A stretch of 64,000 nt of DNA from Candidatus Poribacteria bacterium (GCA_003635265.1 PYIZ01000030.1:18012-82011), one strand, 5' to 3'. Counted from the stretch's first letter, positions 48,484-57,539 are shown. The notes: a model not told the origin generated them from the sequence alone. A program made the numbers and translations.

Positions 48484-50829
48484 TTACCCTGATTCTACCG
48501 GTTCAATGCATTGATACGATTCCGCTTCGGCCGAAATCTGATTCCAGTCCCAAAGTTGTGGGATATACTCCACGTTTGCCCACATCTCTGCCTGATCGGC
48601 GTAGTGTGAGCTTCCGGGGTGACCCGATGCTCCCAACGGCACAATCCACCGTGAATTGGTCCAGTCCGATGGGTCATGGATGTAACGATTGACGGACATA
48701 CCTGTTGCAATGAATTCATTGTGAAGGGCGTAACTCCCGGCGAGCGGCGTGTCACCATCACCGTGCGTCGGAACCGATAGCGGATCCAATAGTTCAGCAA
48801 ACTCCGGAAACACTGCCGAAAGGGGATGTTGTGAACGCGTTCGATGGAGCTGCCCCCACTTCCACTTTGACATATCATCACCAAGCTGCGCCTTGAGGTC
48901 TGTGACCGCAGACCGGAGGGCGGAAGTCAACACATCCGACCAATCGTGACCATGCGGCAGCAAAGAGCTATCACCTCCCTCAAGTTCTTGGTTCATCCTC
49001 ACGACAATCTGACGGGCATGGGCATCGCTCCCCGCGGCACCTGAAAAGATTTCTGCTGCCATATCTCCCATCAGATGGTCAAGCAGGAAGCGGATGACAT
49101 ACGTCTTAGTCTTAGAATAAATCAACGGTTGGGGTTGATCACGATCCATGCTATAGTTCCACGTTCGTAGCAGCCCCAACGCTTCCTCCGAATCATCATC
49201 AAGCGGCGTGATCCGAACCAACGCTTCTGTGAAGATACGCGCCGGATTTGAAACCCGCTCTGCGTGAATACGCGCCATGTCGGCGACGGTCGCCGTCCCC
49301 GGTGCAAGCGAAAGGATCCGCGTCTGAACGCGTCGGGCGCGATACTCAGGCGTGAAAGACAATCCCACGTAGTATGGGTAACCGTGACCGGCGACACGTT
49401 GGTTGCAGGTGACTGCGTAACCGGTGTCGGGATTGATGGCTTTGGGCAGTTCGTCATGGGGAATGTAACCGTTCCATTCATATTCGCCCGTCCACCCCGG
49501 CACTGCCCGCCAGCCGTTCGATTCAGGTCGAATCGGGATTTTGCCTTCGTGCAGGTAACCAAAATTTCCGTGCACATCGGCGACAGCGTAGTTATTCACA
49601 CGGTCTGTCCAGTTGCGGAACGCGTCATGCAATTCATCTACGGACCTCGAGCGCATGGCGTCACGTGCGGCATCGACCCAGATGGAGCCGGCAATGAGCC
49701 CCGGATCACTGATTGTTATACCTGCTCCGGAGGCAGGATTCCCTGCAACAACGGGACCGTGGTGGGTAATCGTCACCTCCAACGGTACTGCGTCCGCACC
49801 GCGCACCTCGATTGTTTCGTCCAGTACCTCGGCGGGTCGCCATTCGTCCTTGAACAGATACTCACGACCATTCGGAGCCTCGCGGAAGCGTTCGATGAAG
49901 AGGTCCTGCGTATCCGCGCCACCATGCGTCATCCCCCACGCCACATGCTCATTGTGGCAGAAGTGGAGCGCGCCCGGCATCCCCGGCACAGCGTGACCAA
50001 TAACCGTGAATTCGGGACATGATAGATGGACTTGGTAGTACACACTCGGCGTGTCAAGGGCGCGATGCGAATCGCCACCTACTAGTGGCAGTCCTGATTC
50101 GGTCAGTTCGCCGGAGATTGACCAGCCATTTGATCCCGCATCCACCTCATCAAGCCAGTTCGCCGCCCCAGCAGCCTCGCTCAGTTCATCAAGCCCTTGA
50201 AGCGGAGTACCCTCGTAGACCTCGCCGGGTGGCACGGTGAGCAGGTGACCACTTGGGTAGCCCTTCATCAATTCAGCGAGTCTTTCGGGACCGAGTGTTT
50301 TTGCCAAGCGCATCCGGTAAAGTTTCGGTTCAAACGTTCCCAAAAGGGTATTGCGTATCTTGTAGACAGCCAGGCAGTGCCAGTTTTCCCAACGTTCAGG
50401 GGTTTGGTCGAGAAGCGTATATTCAATAGGTACGGTTTGGAGTGTATCCAGATAGGCGTTCACACCAGCCGTGTAGGCATCAACCATAACCCTGGCTTCG
50501 GGACTAGCGATTTCGTAGTCGAGTTTTGCGGTACGCCCCATTCCCGCCGCTCGTAACAGCCGATCTTGAGCCACGCCCGTGGGACCCACGAATTCCGCCC
50601 ATCTGCCGAGCGCACGATGCCGATCGGCATCCATGTGCCATAGCCGGTCCTGCGCGGTAACAAAACCTTGTGCGAAAAATAGGTCGTTTTCGTTCTCAGC
50701 CTTGATGTGAGGGATGCCCCACCGATCCCGATACACCTCAACAGGCCTGCGAATTCCCGCAAAACGCATCGTGGTGGTGACATCGGGCAGGGCAGCTTCC
50801 AAATCTGCTTCCGTAATTTTAACTGACAT
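48484..50829 (-). CDS. Penicillin acylase-family protein (Ntn hydrolase)
   Basis: A 781-residue precursor of the penicillin G acylase/aculeacin acylase family, which cleaves itself into alpha and beta chains. The beta-chain starts with the nucleophile Ser233 in 'DAGSNGWSISG' (Ser-Asn-x-Trp motif). Family segments upstream are 'GIPHIKAENENDLFFAQGFVTAQDRLWHM', shown in part, and 'ALGRWAEFVGPTG'; downstream come 'GDSHRALDTPSVYYQVHLSC' and 'AWGMTHGGADTQDLF'. The usual Asn of the oxyanion hole is expected in 'DRVNNYAVADVHGN'. There is no clear signal peptide, so it may be cytoplasmic or exported another way. Possible roles are amide hydrolysis of acyl-homoserine lactones, lipids or beta-lactams. 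Confidence 0.9.
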   Translation of the reverse strand: MSVKITEADLEAALPDVTTTMRFAGIRRPVEVYRDRWGIPHIKAENENDLFFAQGFVTAQDRLWHMDADRHRALGRWAEFVGPTGVAQDRLLRAAGMGRTAKLDYEIASPEARVMVDAYTAGVNAYLDTLQTVPIEYTLLDQTPERWENWHCLAVYKIRNTLLGTFEPKLYRMRLAKTLGPERLAELMKGYPSGHLLTVPPGEVYEGTPLQGLDELSEAAGAANWLDEVDAGSNGWSISGELTESGLPLVGGDSHRALDTPSVYYQVHLSCPEFTVIGHAVPGMPGALHFCHNEHVAWGMTHGGADTQDLFIERFREAPNGREYLFKDEWRPAEVLDETIEVRGADAVPLEVTITHHGPVVAGNPASGAGITISDPGLIAGSIWVDAARDAMRSRSVDELHDAFRNWTDRVNNYAVADVHGNFGYLHEGKIPIRPESNGWRAVPGWTGEYEWNGYIPHDELPKAINPDTGYAVTCNQRVAGHGYPYYVGLSFTPEYRARRVQTRILSLAPGTATVADMARIHAERVSNPARIFTEALVRITPLDDDSEEALGLLRTWNYSMDRDQPQPLIYSKTKTYVIRFLLDHLMGDMAAEIFSGAAGSDAHARQIVVRMNQELEGGDSSLLPHGHDWSDVLTSALRSAVTDLKAQLGDDMSKWKWGQLHRTRSQHPLSAVFPEFAELLDPLSVPTHGDGDTPLAGSYALHNEFIATGMSVNRYIHDPSDWTNSRWIVPLGASGHPGSSHYADQAEMWANVEYIPQLWDWNQISAEAESYQCIEPVESG

Positions 50830-50998
50830 TGCTCTCTCTTTTTACAGAGAATCCGAGTCGGTGATTATTTCTATTGTAGGGAGACGGAATGTTTATAGAC
50901 TACTTGAAACATCATACGTAACATGTCGAGATCTTTTTTATATACGACGCACTACTTATTATTTTTCATTAGCACCAGCGAGACGAATTCCCTTCTTA

Positions 50999-51472
50999 TC
51001 AAGGTAACAACTCAGGAGATTCGGGAACAATCACTTCAATTTCCTGATACGATTGAAAGTGTTTCACGTTGAAGGTATAGATACGTGTGATATCGTTCAC
51101 TAGCATTGTTGCAATCAACTGTAGGTCGAAAATTTGCTGGCGCGTGGGCGGATATTTATCAATGAGTTCCAGTAATTTGGGCATCAAATCTGCGGTCTGA
51201 TAAATTTTGCGTATGTTTTGGGATTGGAAATATCTTCCGATTTCCACACGGGCATCCACGGAGGCAATTGGATTTGTGACTCGCTTGGGGTTGGTCATCA
51301 CCGCATAGAATTCGGTTAAATTTTGCGGTGCTATACAAAGTGAAATATCACCTCTGAGTCCACGACTGATGAGGTTGACCGACGGCAAGTGAAATGTAGA
51401 ATCCTGATCAGCACGATAAACAAGAATGTTGGTGTCAACCAGTCCTATTCTCTCACTCGGCGAGATAGTCAT
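50999..51472 (-). CDS. PIN-domain RNase (VapC-type toxin)
   Basis: A 157-residue PIN-fold protein. The acidic active-site residues are Asp13 ('GLVDTNILVY'), Glu54 ('NLTEFYAV'), Asp116 ('QIFDLQLIATM') and the usual fourth position in 'TFNVKHF', where Asn replaces Asp. VapC toxins cleave tRNA or rRNA and are inhibited by a cognate antitoxin. ATG 51472 is preceded by GGAGGAGG and overlaps the end of the small upstream gene by 20 bp, the usual layout of a toxin-antitoxin pair. It is followed by the penicillin acylase gene after 169 bp. Confidence 0.88.
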   Translation of the reverse strand: MTISPSERIGLVDTNILVYRADQDSTFHLPSVNLISRGLRGDISLCIAPQNLTEFYAVMTNPKRVTNPIASVDARVEIGRYFQSQNIRKIYQTADLMPKLLELIDKYPPTRQQIFDLQLIATMLVNDITRIYTFNVKHFQSYQEIEVIVPESPELLP

Positions 51473-51653
51473 AGACCTCCTCCCGTGAAATTTCTCCTTT
51501 CACACCTAGTGACCAACTGCGTAAATGAATAGTTTCTGTTTCGTCTTGAGGCTGCACAAACGGTTTTTGATGCTTCTGACGCATAAATTCGATTAATTCC
51601 TGTACGAATTCGATTTGATCATCGGGTAAACCGCGAACATCAAGCATATCCAT
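51453..51653 (-). CDS. Antitoxin of VapBC-type pair
   Basis: A 66-residue protein with two helical parts, 'LPDDQIEFVQELIEFMRQKH' and 'SREEVYDYLAE', joined by a Ser/Thr-rich linker with 'SWSLGVKGEISREEVY', which resembles the toxin-binding tail of Phd/VapB-like antitoxins ('GS...ISREDIYE'). The DNA-binding part is minimal. GGAGATTTTAAG precedes ATG 51653, and a TTGACA/TATAAT promoter lies 97 bp upstream. It overlaps the PIN-domain gene by 20 bp. Confidence 0.8.
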   Translation of the reverse strand: MDMLDVRGLPDDQIEFVQELIEFMRQKHQKPFVQPQDETETIHLRSWSLGVKGEISREEVYDYLAE

Positions 51654-51749
51654 CTTAAAATCTCCACTTCAATAATAACTGACCAACACGAACACCAATC
51701 ACAACAACAGATGCATCAAACCTCTTGATAGGATAGAAGCTACGTTAAT

Positions 51750-51778
51750 ATTATATTTTAACTTTTCCCAGATGTCAA
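51750..51778 (-). promoter_or_regulatory. Perfect-consensus sigma70-type promoter for the VapBC-type pair
   Basis: On the minus strand TTGACA (51778-51773), 17-bp spacer, TATAAT (51755-51750). The -10 overlaps TATAATATTA, a small inverted repeat that could serve as an operator. The leader would be about 90 bases. Confidence 0.8.
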
Positions 51779-51831
51779 TGTTCAATGATGTTATGACGAT
51801 GTCTTACGGAAAAAGTTTGCTCCAACGCATG

Positions 51832-52698
51832 TCAACTGATCCCTAACCGTTCACATACCTCATCCAATTCCCGTTGACCAACGTCGTCGAGTAGGGCGGG
51901 TTGCGGAGAGCGCCAGCGTGGCGATTTGATAATACCTTTGCGATAGAGAATCTCTTTGTGGACAAGTCCTCCCACACGAAGAATTGGATTAATCTCGCGT
52001 TCCCAGACTTCACGAGCTGCCGTTTCGTCGCCCGCCTGCCAGTAGTCCCAGACCTGAACGAAGGCGTGCGGATGACTGGGCCATGGCATCGTGCCTTGCG
52101 AACCACGGCGTAGTTCTTCGATAAGGAAAGACCCACTCGCGCCGCCAAAGACTGTGACCAGATCGCCACCATGCTGAACCGCCTCGTAGACCTTCTGCAC
52201 TGGCGGCGCGTTCTCAACTTTGGCATAACGCACCCGTTCACACTCCTCAGCAATCTGTCGCAGCTGCGCTCCGCCCAGCGATGTGCCTGCCTCCTGAACG
52301 AAGATTGGAACACTGACGGCGTCTGATAGCGCCTTGAAGTGCGCTTTTTTTTCGTCTACTGGTACATCTGCTGCGGGAGGGGTGCACATCACCGCCGTTA
52401 CGCCGAGATCTTCGGTTTGCTGGCTATATTGCACGGTTGCAACGGTGGACACTGCGCCGGTGTTCACAACGACCGGCACCCTGCCGCGCGTCTGATCTAC
52501 CACCACTTTGGCAATCTGTAACCGTTCGGCTTCGGTGAGTTTCATAATCTCTGTGGCGAACGCGATCACCACACCGTGGACGCCAGCGGTGATATTGTAC
52601 TCGACAACGCCCCTCAAGCTATCTTCATCAATGCGGTCCTGTTCATCGAAGGGCGTTACCAAGACCGGAAACATGCCGCGCATCGGTTGTTGGGACAT
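51832..52698 (-). CDS. Dihydrodipicolinate synthase/N-acetylneuraminate lyase-family protein
   Basis: A 288-residue class I aldolase TIM barrel. 'GMFPVLVTPFDEQDRIDEDSLR' is the start of the family, and Lys160 in 'RVRYAKVENAPP' is the Schiff-base lysine. The catalytic Tyr, usually in a 'YN.P' motif, is replaced in 'IFVQEAGTSLGG' (Gln135 at that position), and 'GTTGE' is replaced by 'IAFATE', so the reaction is not that of DapA. GGAGATTG precedes the ATG. It starts 12 bp downstream of the end of the D12 methylase gene, implying an operon, which is an odd partnership. Substrate unknown. Confidence 0.87.
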   Translation of the reverse strand: MSQQPMRGMFPVLVTPFDEQDRIDEDSLRGVVEYNITAGVHGVVIAFATEIMKLTEAERLQIAKVVVDQTRGRVPVVVNTGAVSTVATVQYSQQTEDLGVTAVMCTPPAADVPVDEKKAHFKALSDAVSVPIFVQEAGTSLGGAQLRQIAEECERVRYAKVENAPPVQKVYEAVQHGGDLVTVFGGASGSFLIEELRRGSQGTMPWPSHPHAFVQVWDYWQAGDETAAREVWEREINPILRVGGLVHKEILYRKGIIKSPRWRSPQPALLDDVGQRELDEVCERLGIS

Positions 52699-52710
52699 TC
52701 ATCAATCTCC

Positions 52711-53826
52711 TTAATTATTGGTATCTGTTTCAATAAGAAACAAAAATTCTCGATTCGGCACGTCGGCATCACGCACCCAATCGTGGGTCGATTTCATTTT
52801 CGCCATCACGTTCCGCTTATAGTCTATCTCAACGACCTCAACGAGAGAACCGTTACCCCGAAGGATTTCATTGAGTTCGTCGGCGGTTGCCCGTCCCGCC
52901 GAACTGTAAGATAGGATAATCCACCGGGCGCGCGTATTCCGAATCAACCGCTCAATCGCCTCGACCGCGATAAAGCGTCCCGTACGATCGTTTCTTCGGA
53001 ATTCTTCAAAGACAGACGATGCCAAAGTGTCCGATGTATCCTTTCGACGCAATGCCTTACCAAACAACTCAGGGTCATCGTTAAGGCACACCGTTGACCA
53101 AAGATGGTAATATGAGGCGTATCTGACCCTAGAGGGCGGCATCTTCTCATTATTGGACCCGTAAGGCGGATCGTAGTATGCCAAATCAGCGGTTCTATCG
53201 TTCACCAGTTCAAAGATGTCCCGACGCGACACTTCGTGTTGCTCGTCGGTACAAAAGAGATTTGGCACTTCGAGCACTAACTCATTAAACGATCGAGGCG
53301 ACCACTCCTTGAGGTACGAAGCAAAATGCCCAAGGGTGCTATCAACCCGATCGAGCGCAAGGATAAGGCTTGTGAGTGCGATTGCCCTTTCAACCTTCGT
53401 CAGGGGAAGCCGATCAATTTCCTCCCGTATGGCATCTAATTTCCGCGTGTTATGGATCTGCCAAGGCTTCTTGAGCCCGTCCGCTTGCACCGCTTCTGGG
53501 TTGCCACCATAGCGTTCTGTGAACCATCCCTCCCTAGGTAATAGTGTGTTGAGGTGTTCAATGAGTTCAACGTAATCCGCTTTGCACTTGCGGTTAAGCA
53601 GATAACATACCCCGAATACCTCGGACCATGCAGCGATGTCGTTGCAGAGGACGCGGTAGCCAGTCTTGGCAAACGCTTGGGACACCCGCGTTGTTCCAGA
53701 GAAACCATCTAGGACTGTCTTGGCGTCGGTTTTCTTTGCCAGTTGCAATATGTGAGGCAGGAGTTTCAGCTTTGAACCTGCATACTTAACCCCTTCCGTA
53801 GTGGGAGCATCAATCATATCACTCAA
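52711..53826 (-). CDS. D12-class (Dam-like) DNA adenine N6-methyltransferase
   Basis: A 371-residue SAM-dependent methylase. 'VKYAGSKLKLLPHI' (motif X, about 13-26), 'VLDGFSGTTRVSQAF' (motif I, 38-52) and 'LAYYDPPYGSNN' (motif IV, DPPY at 219-222) give the alpha-class order of D12 enzymes. The recognition sequence cannot be read from the protein. The likely start is TTG 53826 with GAGG five bases upstream; ATG 53817 is the alternative. No endonuclease gene flanks it; the DapA-like gene follows after 12 bp. It may be a solitary methylase or the remains of a type II system. Confidence 0.9.
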   Translation of the reverse strand: MSDMIDAPTTEGVKYAGSKLKLLPHILQLAKKTDAKTVLDGFSGTTRVSQAFAKTGYRVLCNDIAAWSEVFGVCYLLNRKCKADYVELIEHLNTLLPREGWFTERYGGNPEAVQADGLKKPWQIHNTRKLDAIREEIDRLPLTKVERAIALTSLILALDRVDSTLGHFASYLKEWSPRSFNELVLEVPNLFCTDEQHEVSRRDIFELVNDRTADLAYYDPPYGSNNEKMPPSRVRYASYYHLWSTVCLNDDPELFGKALRRKDTSDTLASSVFEEFRRNDRTGRFIAVEAIERLIRNTRARWIILSYSSAGRATADELNEILRGNGSLVEVVEIDYKRNVMAKMKSTHDWVRDADVPNREFLFLIETDTNN

Positions 53827-53934
53827 GTTTTCCTCTAAAGCCTCAGCGCAAGCATCTATTTTTTGACGTAAGTTAATAGGTACTGTATCTTGGCTCCCTT
53901 TCTCACTTTCTCACCATCCCACTTTCATGATCCG

Positions 53935-54063
53935 CCCTAGCCGAACAACATGGCATAGCAATTCATGCCCTCTCGCTCTCTTGTTTTCCTCAGCGTTCTC
54001 TGCGTCTCTGCGGTAAAGGTTTTCTCGTTTTCCCGTTCTCTCGTTTTCCCGTTTTCGCCTCTC
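53935..54063. repeat. TTTTCTCG tract with CTCTGCGTCTCTGCGG element
   Basis: CAGCGTTCTCTGCGTCTCTGCG followed by four TTTTCTCG/TTTTCCCG units. A similar TCTCTGCGTCCTTTGTG string is at 12894. The 237-bp gap shows no gene. Confidence 0.7.
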
Positions 54064-55548
54064 CTACTCCTTACTGAGTCGCAAAATCACGTGTCCAAAC
54101 TCAAACGCTCCTGGCGATGAGCCGGCAAACACTTCCGCATCAAGCCCCCACGCCAGTTTGTAGGCAGAAAGAATCTGGATCATGGCGTTAGACACATCGC
54201 CGTGGCAGAGCACTGCGACCGTGCTGCCGTTGCTCGTAATCTTTGCTCCGTAAAGACCACTGTGGATTCCGACCTTCCGAATAGATCGAACAATCTGCTC
54301 AACCTCCGGTAAACCGAGTCCAGCACGGAAACGATTGCTCCAATCCGATGCGTACATCAGTTTTCCCGCCTCCGTGAGATGGTAATGAATACTCTGCGGA
54401 TTAGTGCTCGCCTCCTTGAAGTGTTTAATAATGCGTTGCGCACGGGCATGTTCATAAATCAAATGTTCGACACGGCTGCGCACACCGTACACCTTCTGCG
54501 GATCCACCTTTATGAGCGGATTAACTGGCTCGCCGTATTGGTCAAGGAAATCTACACCCTTCAGCCGTACCGGCAAGACCTTCCAGCATTTTTGACGGAA
54601 ATCCTTGGTGGACAAACGACATAGATGATTATCGCGTAGTTCTTCCAGATTGAGGGTCTTCTGAAGAATTGTCAACCCCATAAACGCCGCAGTACGCGCA
54701 TCAACATAGGCTGAACTAGTTGGGGTTCGTTGCGCTCTGCTGTGAATGCCGATTAATCGTGTATTCGGGGGAAGGGGAACGGTTTCAAGTATCTGATTCG
54801 GTTGACTACGGATAGAGAGTGGGGTGTCCTTCTGTCCGGCGGCAACAGTGATTGCATCCACGACTTCACACGGTACACCGACGATACGGTTCTCGATAAT
54901 CCCATTGATGCGAGCGATGTCAAGCGCGCTCAGATTGAGTGCATACAGATGGTTAATCGCTGTGAGCGTTGCAACGCCGATCGCTGTGGAAGAACCGATT
55001 CCTGCCTCCACCGGGATATTGCTCTTAACAACAACTGCCACGCCGTCCGGCAGGCATTCGACCAACCCCTCTTTCAGGATTGCAAAAAATCCACCAAGGA
55101 CATATCCTGCCCACATGGCTCGTGAATTTTGCGCGAAAAGCGATTGAACCGCTTCGTAGGATTTTAGATTTCCATCTGTGTAGAAATCGTCAATGGAGAT
55201 CTGCACGGCGGACTGATACCCGTGTAGCCCGGCGTCAAAACTTAAAGCGCTCAACCGACGGTCTTGCCTCGCCTGACAACCGACAACAGCAGAACGTTCA
55301 AGTGTCAATCCAAAAACATGAGCGCCATAGTGCGCCGCAATTCCACCCATCACATCCAGCCGCGCCGGGGCTCTGGTAATAATGACCTGCCCATTTTTTT
55401 TGAATCCGGATTCGCTGAATATCTGAAAATCTTCATACCGCAGCATCGATTCAAACTCAAGCACCTCATAAGGCTTGATTTCGGGTCCGAAAATCTGTTC
55501 CACCTTCATCGGGTTGTTACCCTTCAGGATTTCGGGGGTCGCGTCCAT
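54064..55548 (-). CDS. GHMP kinase-family protein (galactokinase/L-arabinokinase-like)
   Basis: A 494-residue sugar kinase-like protein. Motif 1 'ITRAPARLDVMGGIAAHYGAHV' (about 57-78) resembles galactokinase with Asp instead of Asn in the following position, motif 2 'PVEAGIGSSTAIGVA' (179-193) is the ATP-binding loop, and motif 3 'GLYGAKITSNGSTVAVL' (about 430-446) is the C-terminal Gly-rich loop. The length and the long middle part resemble plant and bacterial L-arabinokinases, which phosphorylate a sugar at C1 (inference). It starts at ATG 55548, after CGGAG, and is transcribed from a perfect TTGACA/TATAAT promoter, back to back with the gene at 55752. Confidence 0.87.
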   Translation of the reverse strand: MDATPEILKGNNPMKVEQIFGPEIKPYEVLEFESMLRYEDFQIFSESGFKKNGQVIITRAPARLDVMGGIAAHYGAHVFGLTLERSAVVGCQARQDRRLSALSFDAGLHGYQSAVQISIDDFYTDGNLKSYEAVQSLFAQNSRAMWAGYVLGGFFAILKEGLVECLPDGVAVVVKSNIPVEAGIGSSTAIGVATLTAINHLYALNLSALDIARINGIIENRIVGVPCEVVDAITVAAGQKDTPLSIRSQPNQILETVPLPPNTRLIGIHSRAQRTPTSSAYVDARTAAFMGLTILQKTLNLEELRDNHLCRLSTKDFRQKCWKVLPVRLKGVDFLDQYGEPVNPLIKVDPQKVYGVRSRVEHLIYEHARAQRIIKHFKEASTNPQSIHYHLTEAGKLMYASDWSNRFRAGLGLPEVEQIVRSIRKVGIHSGLYGAKITSNGSTVAVLCHGDVSNAMIQILSAYKLAWGLDAEVFAGSSPGAFEFGHVILRLSKE

Positions 55549-55595
55549 AAACCGGTCTCCGAGTACGAAATATACCGTGACAAAGATTTTTGGTC

Positions 55596-55624
55596 ATTAT
55601 AATGGGGTGAAATGGCATTGTCAA
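55596..55624 (-). promoter_or_regulatory. Perfect-consensus sigma70-type promoter for the GHMP kinase gene
   Basis: On the minus strand TTGACA (55624-55619), 17-bp spacer, TATAAT (55601-55596); start near 55589, about 40 bases before ATG 55548. Confidence 0.85.
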
Positions 55625-55650
55625 TACCTTTATTGCCTTTTTGATTTAGA

Positions 55651-55679
55651 TTGTCTTTTGAAAGGAAATTTGCTATCAT
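55651..55679 (+). promoter_or_regulatory. Promoter for the 373-residue protein gene
   Basis: TTGTCT (55651-55656), 17-bp spacer, TATCAT (55674-55679); start near 55686. Its -35 lies only 27 bp from the -35 of the divergent promoter. Confidence 0.65.
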
Positions 55680-55751
55680 TTAAGTTTGTTCGACAACGAA
55701 CTAAACTGTGATTCTTGGTATGGATTAAACCTTACGCAAAAGGGTGGATTT

Positions 55752-56873
55752 ATGGCACACGCATACACTCCCGGACTCAAAGTTGCGGCGGGCACGACAA
55801 TACGCAATGAACGCCGACTCCCAATCGCGGGGGAGGTAATTGTTCAAGTCGGGAATAAGATCGACGCAGAGGATGTGGTTGCAAAAGCATCTCTGCCGGG
55901 GAACGTTCAACTTGTCAATATCGCAAATCTTCTAAGCATTCCCACCGAAGATATAAGGGACTACATGCTCAAAAGCGAGGGAGAACCTGTGGGAAAGGAC
56001 GAAATCATAGGCGAGACGAAGGGCCTGTTTGGACTGTTTAAGTCGCAAGCACGGGCCCCGATTGATGGGACTATCGAAACCATCTCCGAGATAACTGGGC
56101 AGGTCATTATTCGTGAAGCACCAATCCCCGTCAACGTGATGGGGCACATCTCCGGATCAATCGTCGAGATTATCGCCAGCGAAGGTGCCATCGTCGAAGC
56201 GTATGGAACGTATATCCAAGGAATTTTTGGGGTCGGTGGGGAGACAGTTGGCGCACTCGAAGTTGTCGTGGATTCTCCAGATGCCCCATTGACCAAAGAT
56301 CTTGTCCAACCCGCACATCGAGACAAAATCCTCTGCGGCGGTGCTGTCGTCGGAAACGATGCCATTCAAGAAGCAATTCGGCAAGGGATCAAAGGCATAA
56401 TTGTGGGCGGCATTCACGACAGCGATCTCCGTGACCTCTTGGGATACGAACTTGGCGTTGCGATAACGGGGTCAGAATCGCTCGGTCTGACGCTGGTCGT
56501 CACGGAAGGGTTTGGGGAGATAAGCATGGCGGCCCGAACCTTCGACCTGCTCAAAGCACAGGCGGGTATGATGACCTCGATTAATGGCGCAACACAGATC
56601 CGCGCTGGCGTTGTCAGACCAGAAATCATCATCCCTGTCGAGGTGCAGGCGGAGACAGTTGACGCAAACCTCGCCGGCGATGCACTCAATATCGGCACAC
56701 CGATTCGCATCATCCGTGAACCGTATTTCGGGCAGTTGGGACGAGTATGCGCCCTGCCCGTCGAACTTCAAGAACTTGAGACAGAGGCAAAGGTGCGCGT
56801 GTTGGAGGTTGAACTAGAAGATGGAAACAGAGTTGTCTTGCCGCGGGCAAATGTGGAAATTATCGAAGTGTGA
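55752..56873 (+). CDS. Conserved protein with barrel-sandwich N-domain and KOW-like C-terminus, unknown
   Basis: A 373-residue protein. N-terminal segments such as 'IAGEVIVQVGNKIDAEDVVA' and 'RAPIDGTIETISEITGQVII' resemble the biotinyl/lipoyl barrel-sandwich fold. The middle is alpha/beta ('DKILCGGAVVGNDAIQEAIR', 'GIKGIIVGGIHDSDLRDLLG', 'GLTLVVTEGFGEISMAARTF'), and the C-terminus 'REPYFGQLGRVCALPVE' plus 'VELEDGNRVVLPRANVEII' looks like a KOW motif. I cannot name a function, though similar proteins are found in several phyla. ATG 55752 is preceded by AAGGGTGG. Divergent from the GHMP kinase gene, with promoters back to back. Confidence 0.8.
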   Translation: MAHAYTPGLKVAAGTTIRNERRLPIAGEVIVQVGNKIDAEDVVAKASLPGNVQLVNIANLLSIPTEDIRDYMLKSEGEPVGKDEIIGETKGLFGLFKSQARAPIDGTIETISEITGQVIIREAPIPVNVMGHISGSIVEIIASEGAIVEAYGTYIQGIFGVGGETVGALEVVVDSPDAPLTKDLVQPAHRDKILCGGAVVGNDAIQEAIRQGIKGIIVGGIHDSDLRDLLGYELGVAITGSESLGLTLVVTEGFGEISMAARTFDLLKAQAGMMTSINGATQIRAGVVRPEIIIPVEVQAETVDANLAGDALNIGTPIRIIREPYFGQLGRVCALPVELQELETEAKVRVLEVELEDGNRVVLPRANVEIIEV

Positions 56874-56876
56874 GGC

Positions 56877-57040
56877 GTGAAACGTGATGCGTGATTGGTT
56901 CATTTAGCATGGGAGGTGCGATATGTGTATATCAGTGGACAAACCAGATCTTCTAAAACCCCGGCGGGAAGAAATGTGTATAGCAATTCATGCTTTCTCG
57001 TTTTCCCCTTCTCTTGTCTTCTCGTTCCTTCGTTCTCCCC
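56877..57040. repeat. CGTGAAACGTGATGCGTGATTGG string, CCCCGGCGGG element and TTTTCTCG tract
   Basis: The gap between the 373-residue protein gene and the Mut7-C gene is made of known repeat families: CGTGATGCGTGA at 56880, AAACCCCGGCGGGAAG at 56957 and CTTTCTCGTTTTCCCC at 56993. Confidence 0.75.
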
Positions 57041-57041
57041 T

Positions 57042-57518
57042 TCACGTTCCATTCACCCGCTTTAGCCAATCCTGAAAATTGGTCGTATGGCTGCCCGCCC
57101 AAAAGAGCTTGTTACAGGTCGGACATCGATGAAACTGATCCTGTGTGCGATAGACATAGTCCGGCACCACTGATTGTACCTCCGCCTTGGGAACAGATTC
57201 AATAGCGGTATTGCAATCGAGGCATCGCGTAAAAAAGGAATTGCGATCGAGTTTCAAGTGAAACGTCTGAATGACCTGCTTGAGCTGCTCGATCGGATCT
57301 TGGCTAGCGAGTAAGAGGTATCGCTCCACCATACGACGCTCTACAAATTCCCGATCCCGCGTCAGGATTATCCGATTCTCACGCAACGCTTTGAGAGCGA
57401 GCTGCGCGTCGAGTGCGGGAGATTGGTAAGCGACATCGTAACCTAAAATCCGCAGCCACCTACCCAGTTTGCCCACATTTTCATCCGCAAGGAATTTCGG
57501 ATCTGAAGCACCTAGCAT
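57042..57518 (-). CDS. Mut7-C RNase-domain protein (PIN-like fold with Zn ribbon)
   Basis: A 158-residue protein of the Mut7-C (DUF82/DUF5615-like) family. 'PKFLADENVGKLGRWLRILGYDV' is the PIN-like start with its acidic Asp-Glu-Asn, 'IILTRDREF' carries the second acidic site, and the C-terminal zinc ribbon shows two Cys-x-x-Cys pairs, 'TRCLDCNTA' and 'HRCPTCNKLFW'. Members are predicted RNases; targets are unknown. ATG 57518 lies 21 bp after the end of the upstream ABC-binding-protein gene, so the two could be co-transcribed. Confidence 0.88.
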   Translation of the reverse strand: MLGASDPKFLADENVGKLGRWLRILGYDVAYQSPALDAQLALKALRENRIILTRDREFVERRMVERYLLLASQDPIEQLKQVIQTFHLKLDRNSFFTRCLDCNTAIESVPKAEVQSVVPDYVYRTQDQFHRCPTCNKLFWAGSHTTNFQDWLKRVNGT

Positions 57519-57539
57519 GATTAGGCTTTCCGCCGAGGA

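Noticed and set aside
54064..55548. GHMP protein as an ordinary galactokinase
   Set aside because: It is about 100 residues longer, the signature at the N-terminus departs from galactokinase, and the middle part resembles arabinokinase-type proteins instead.
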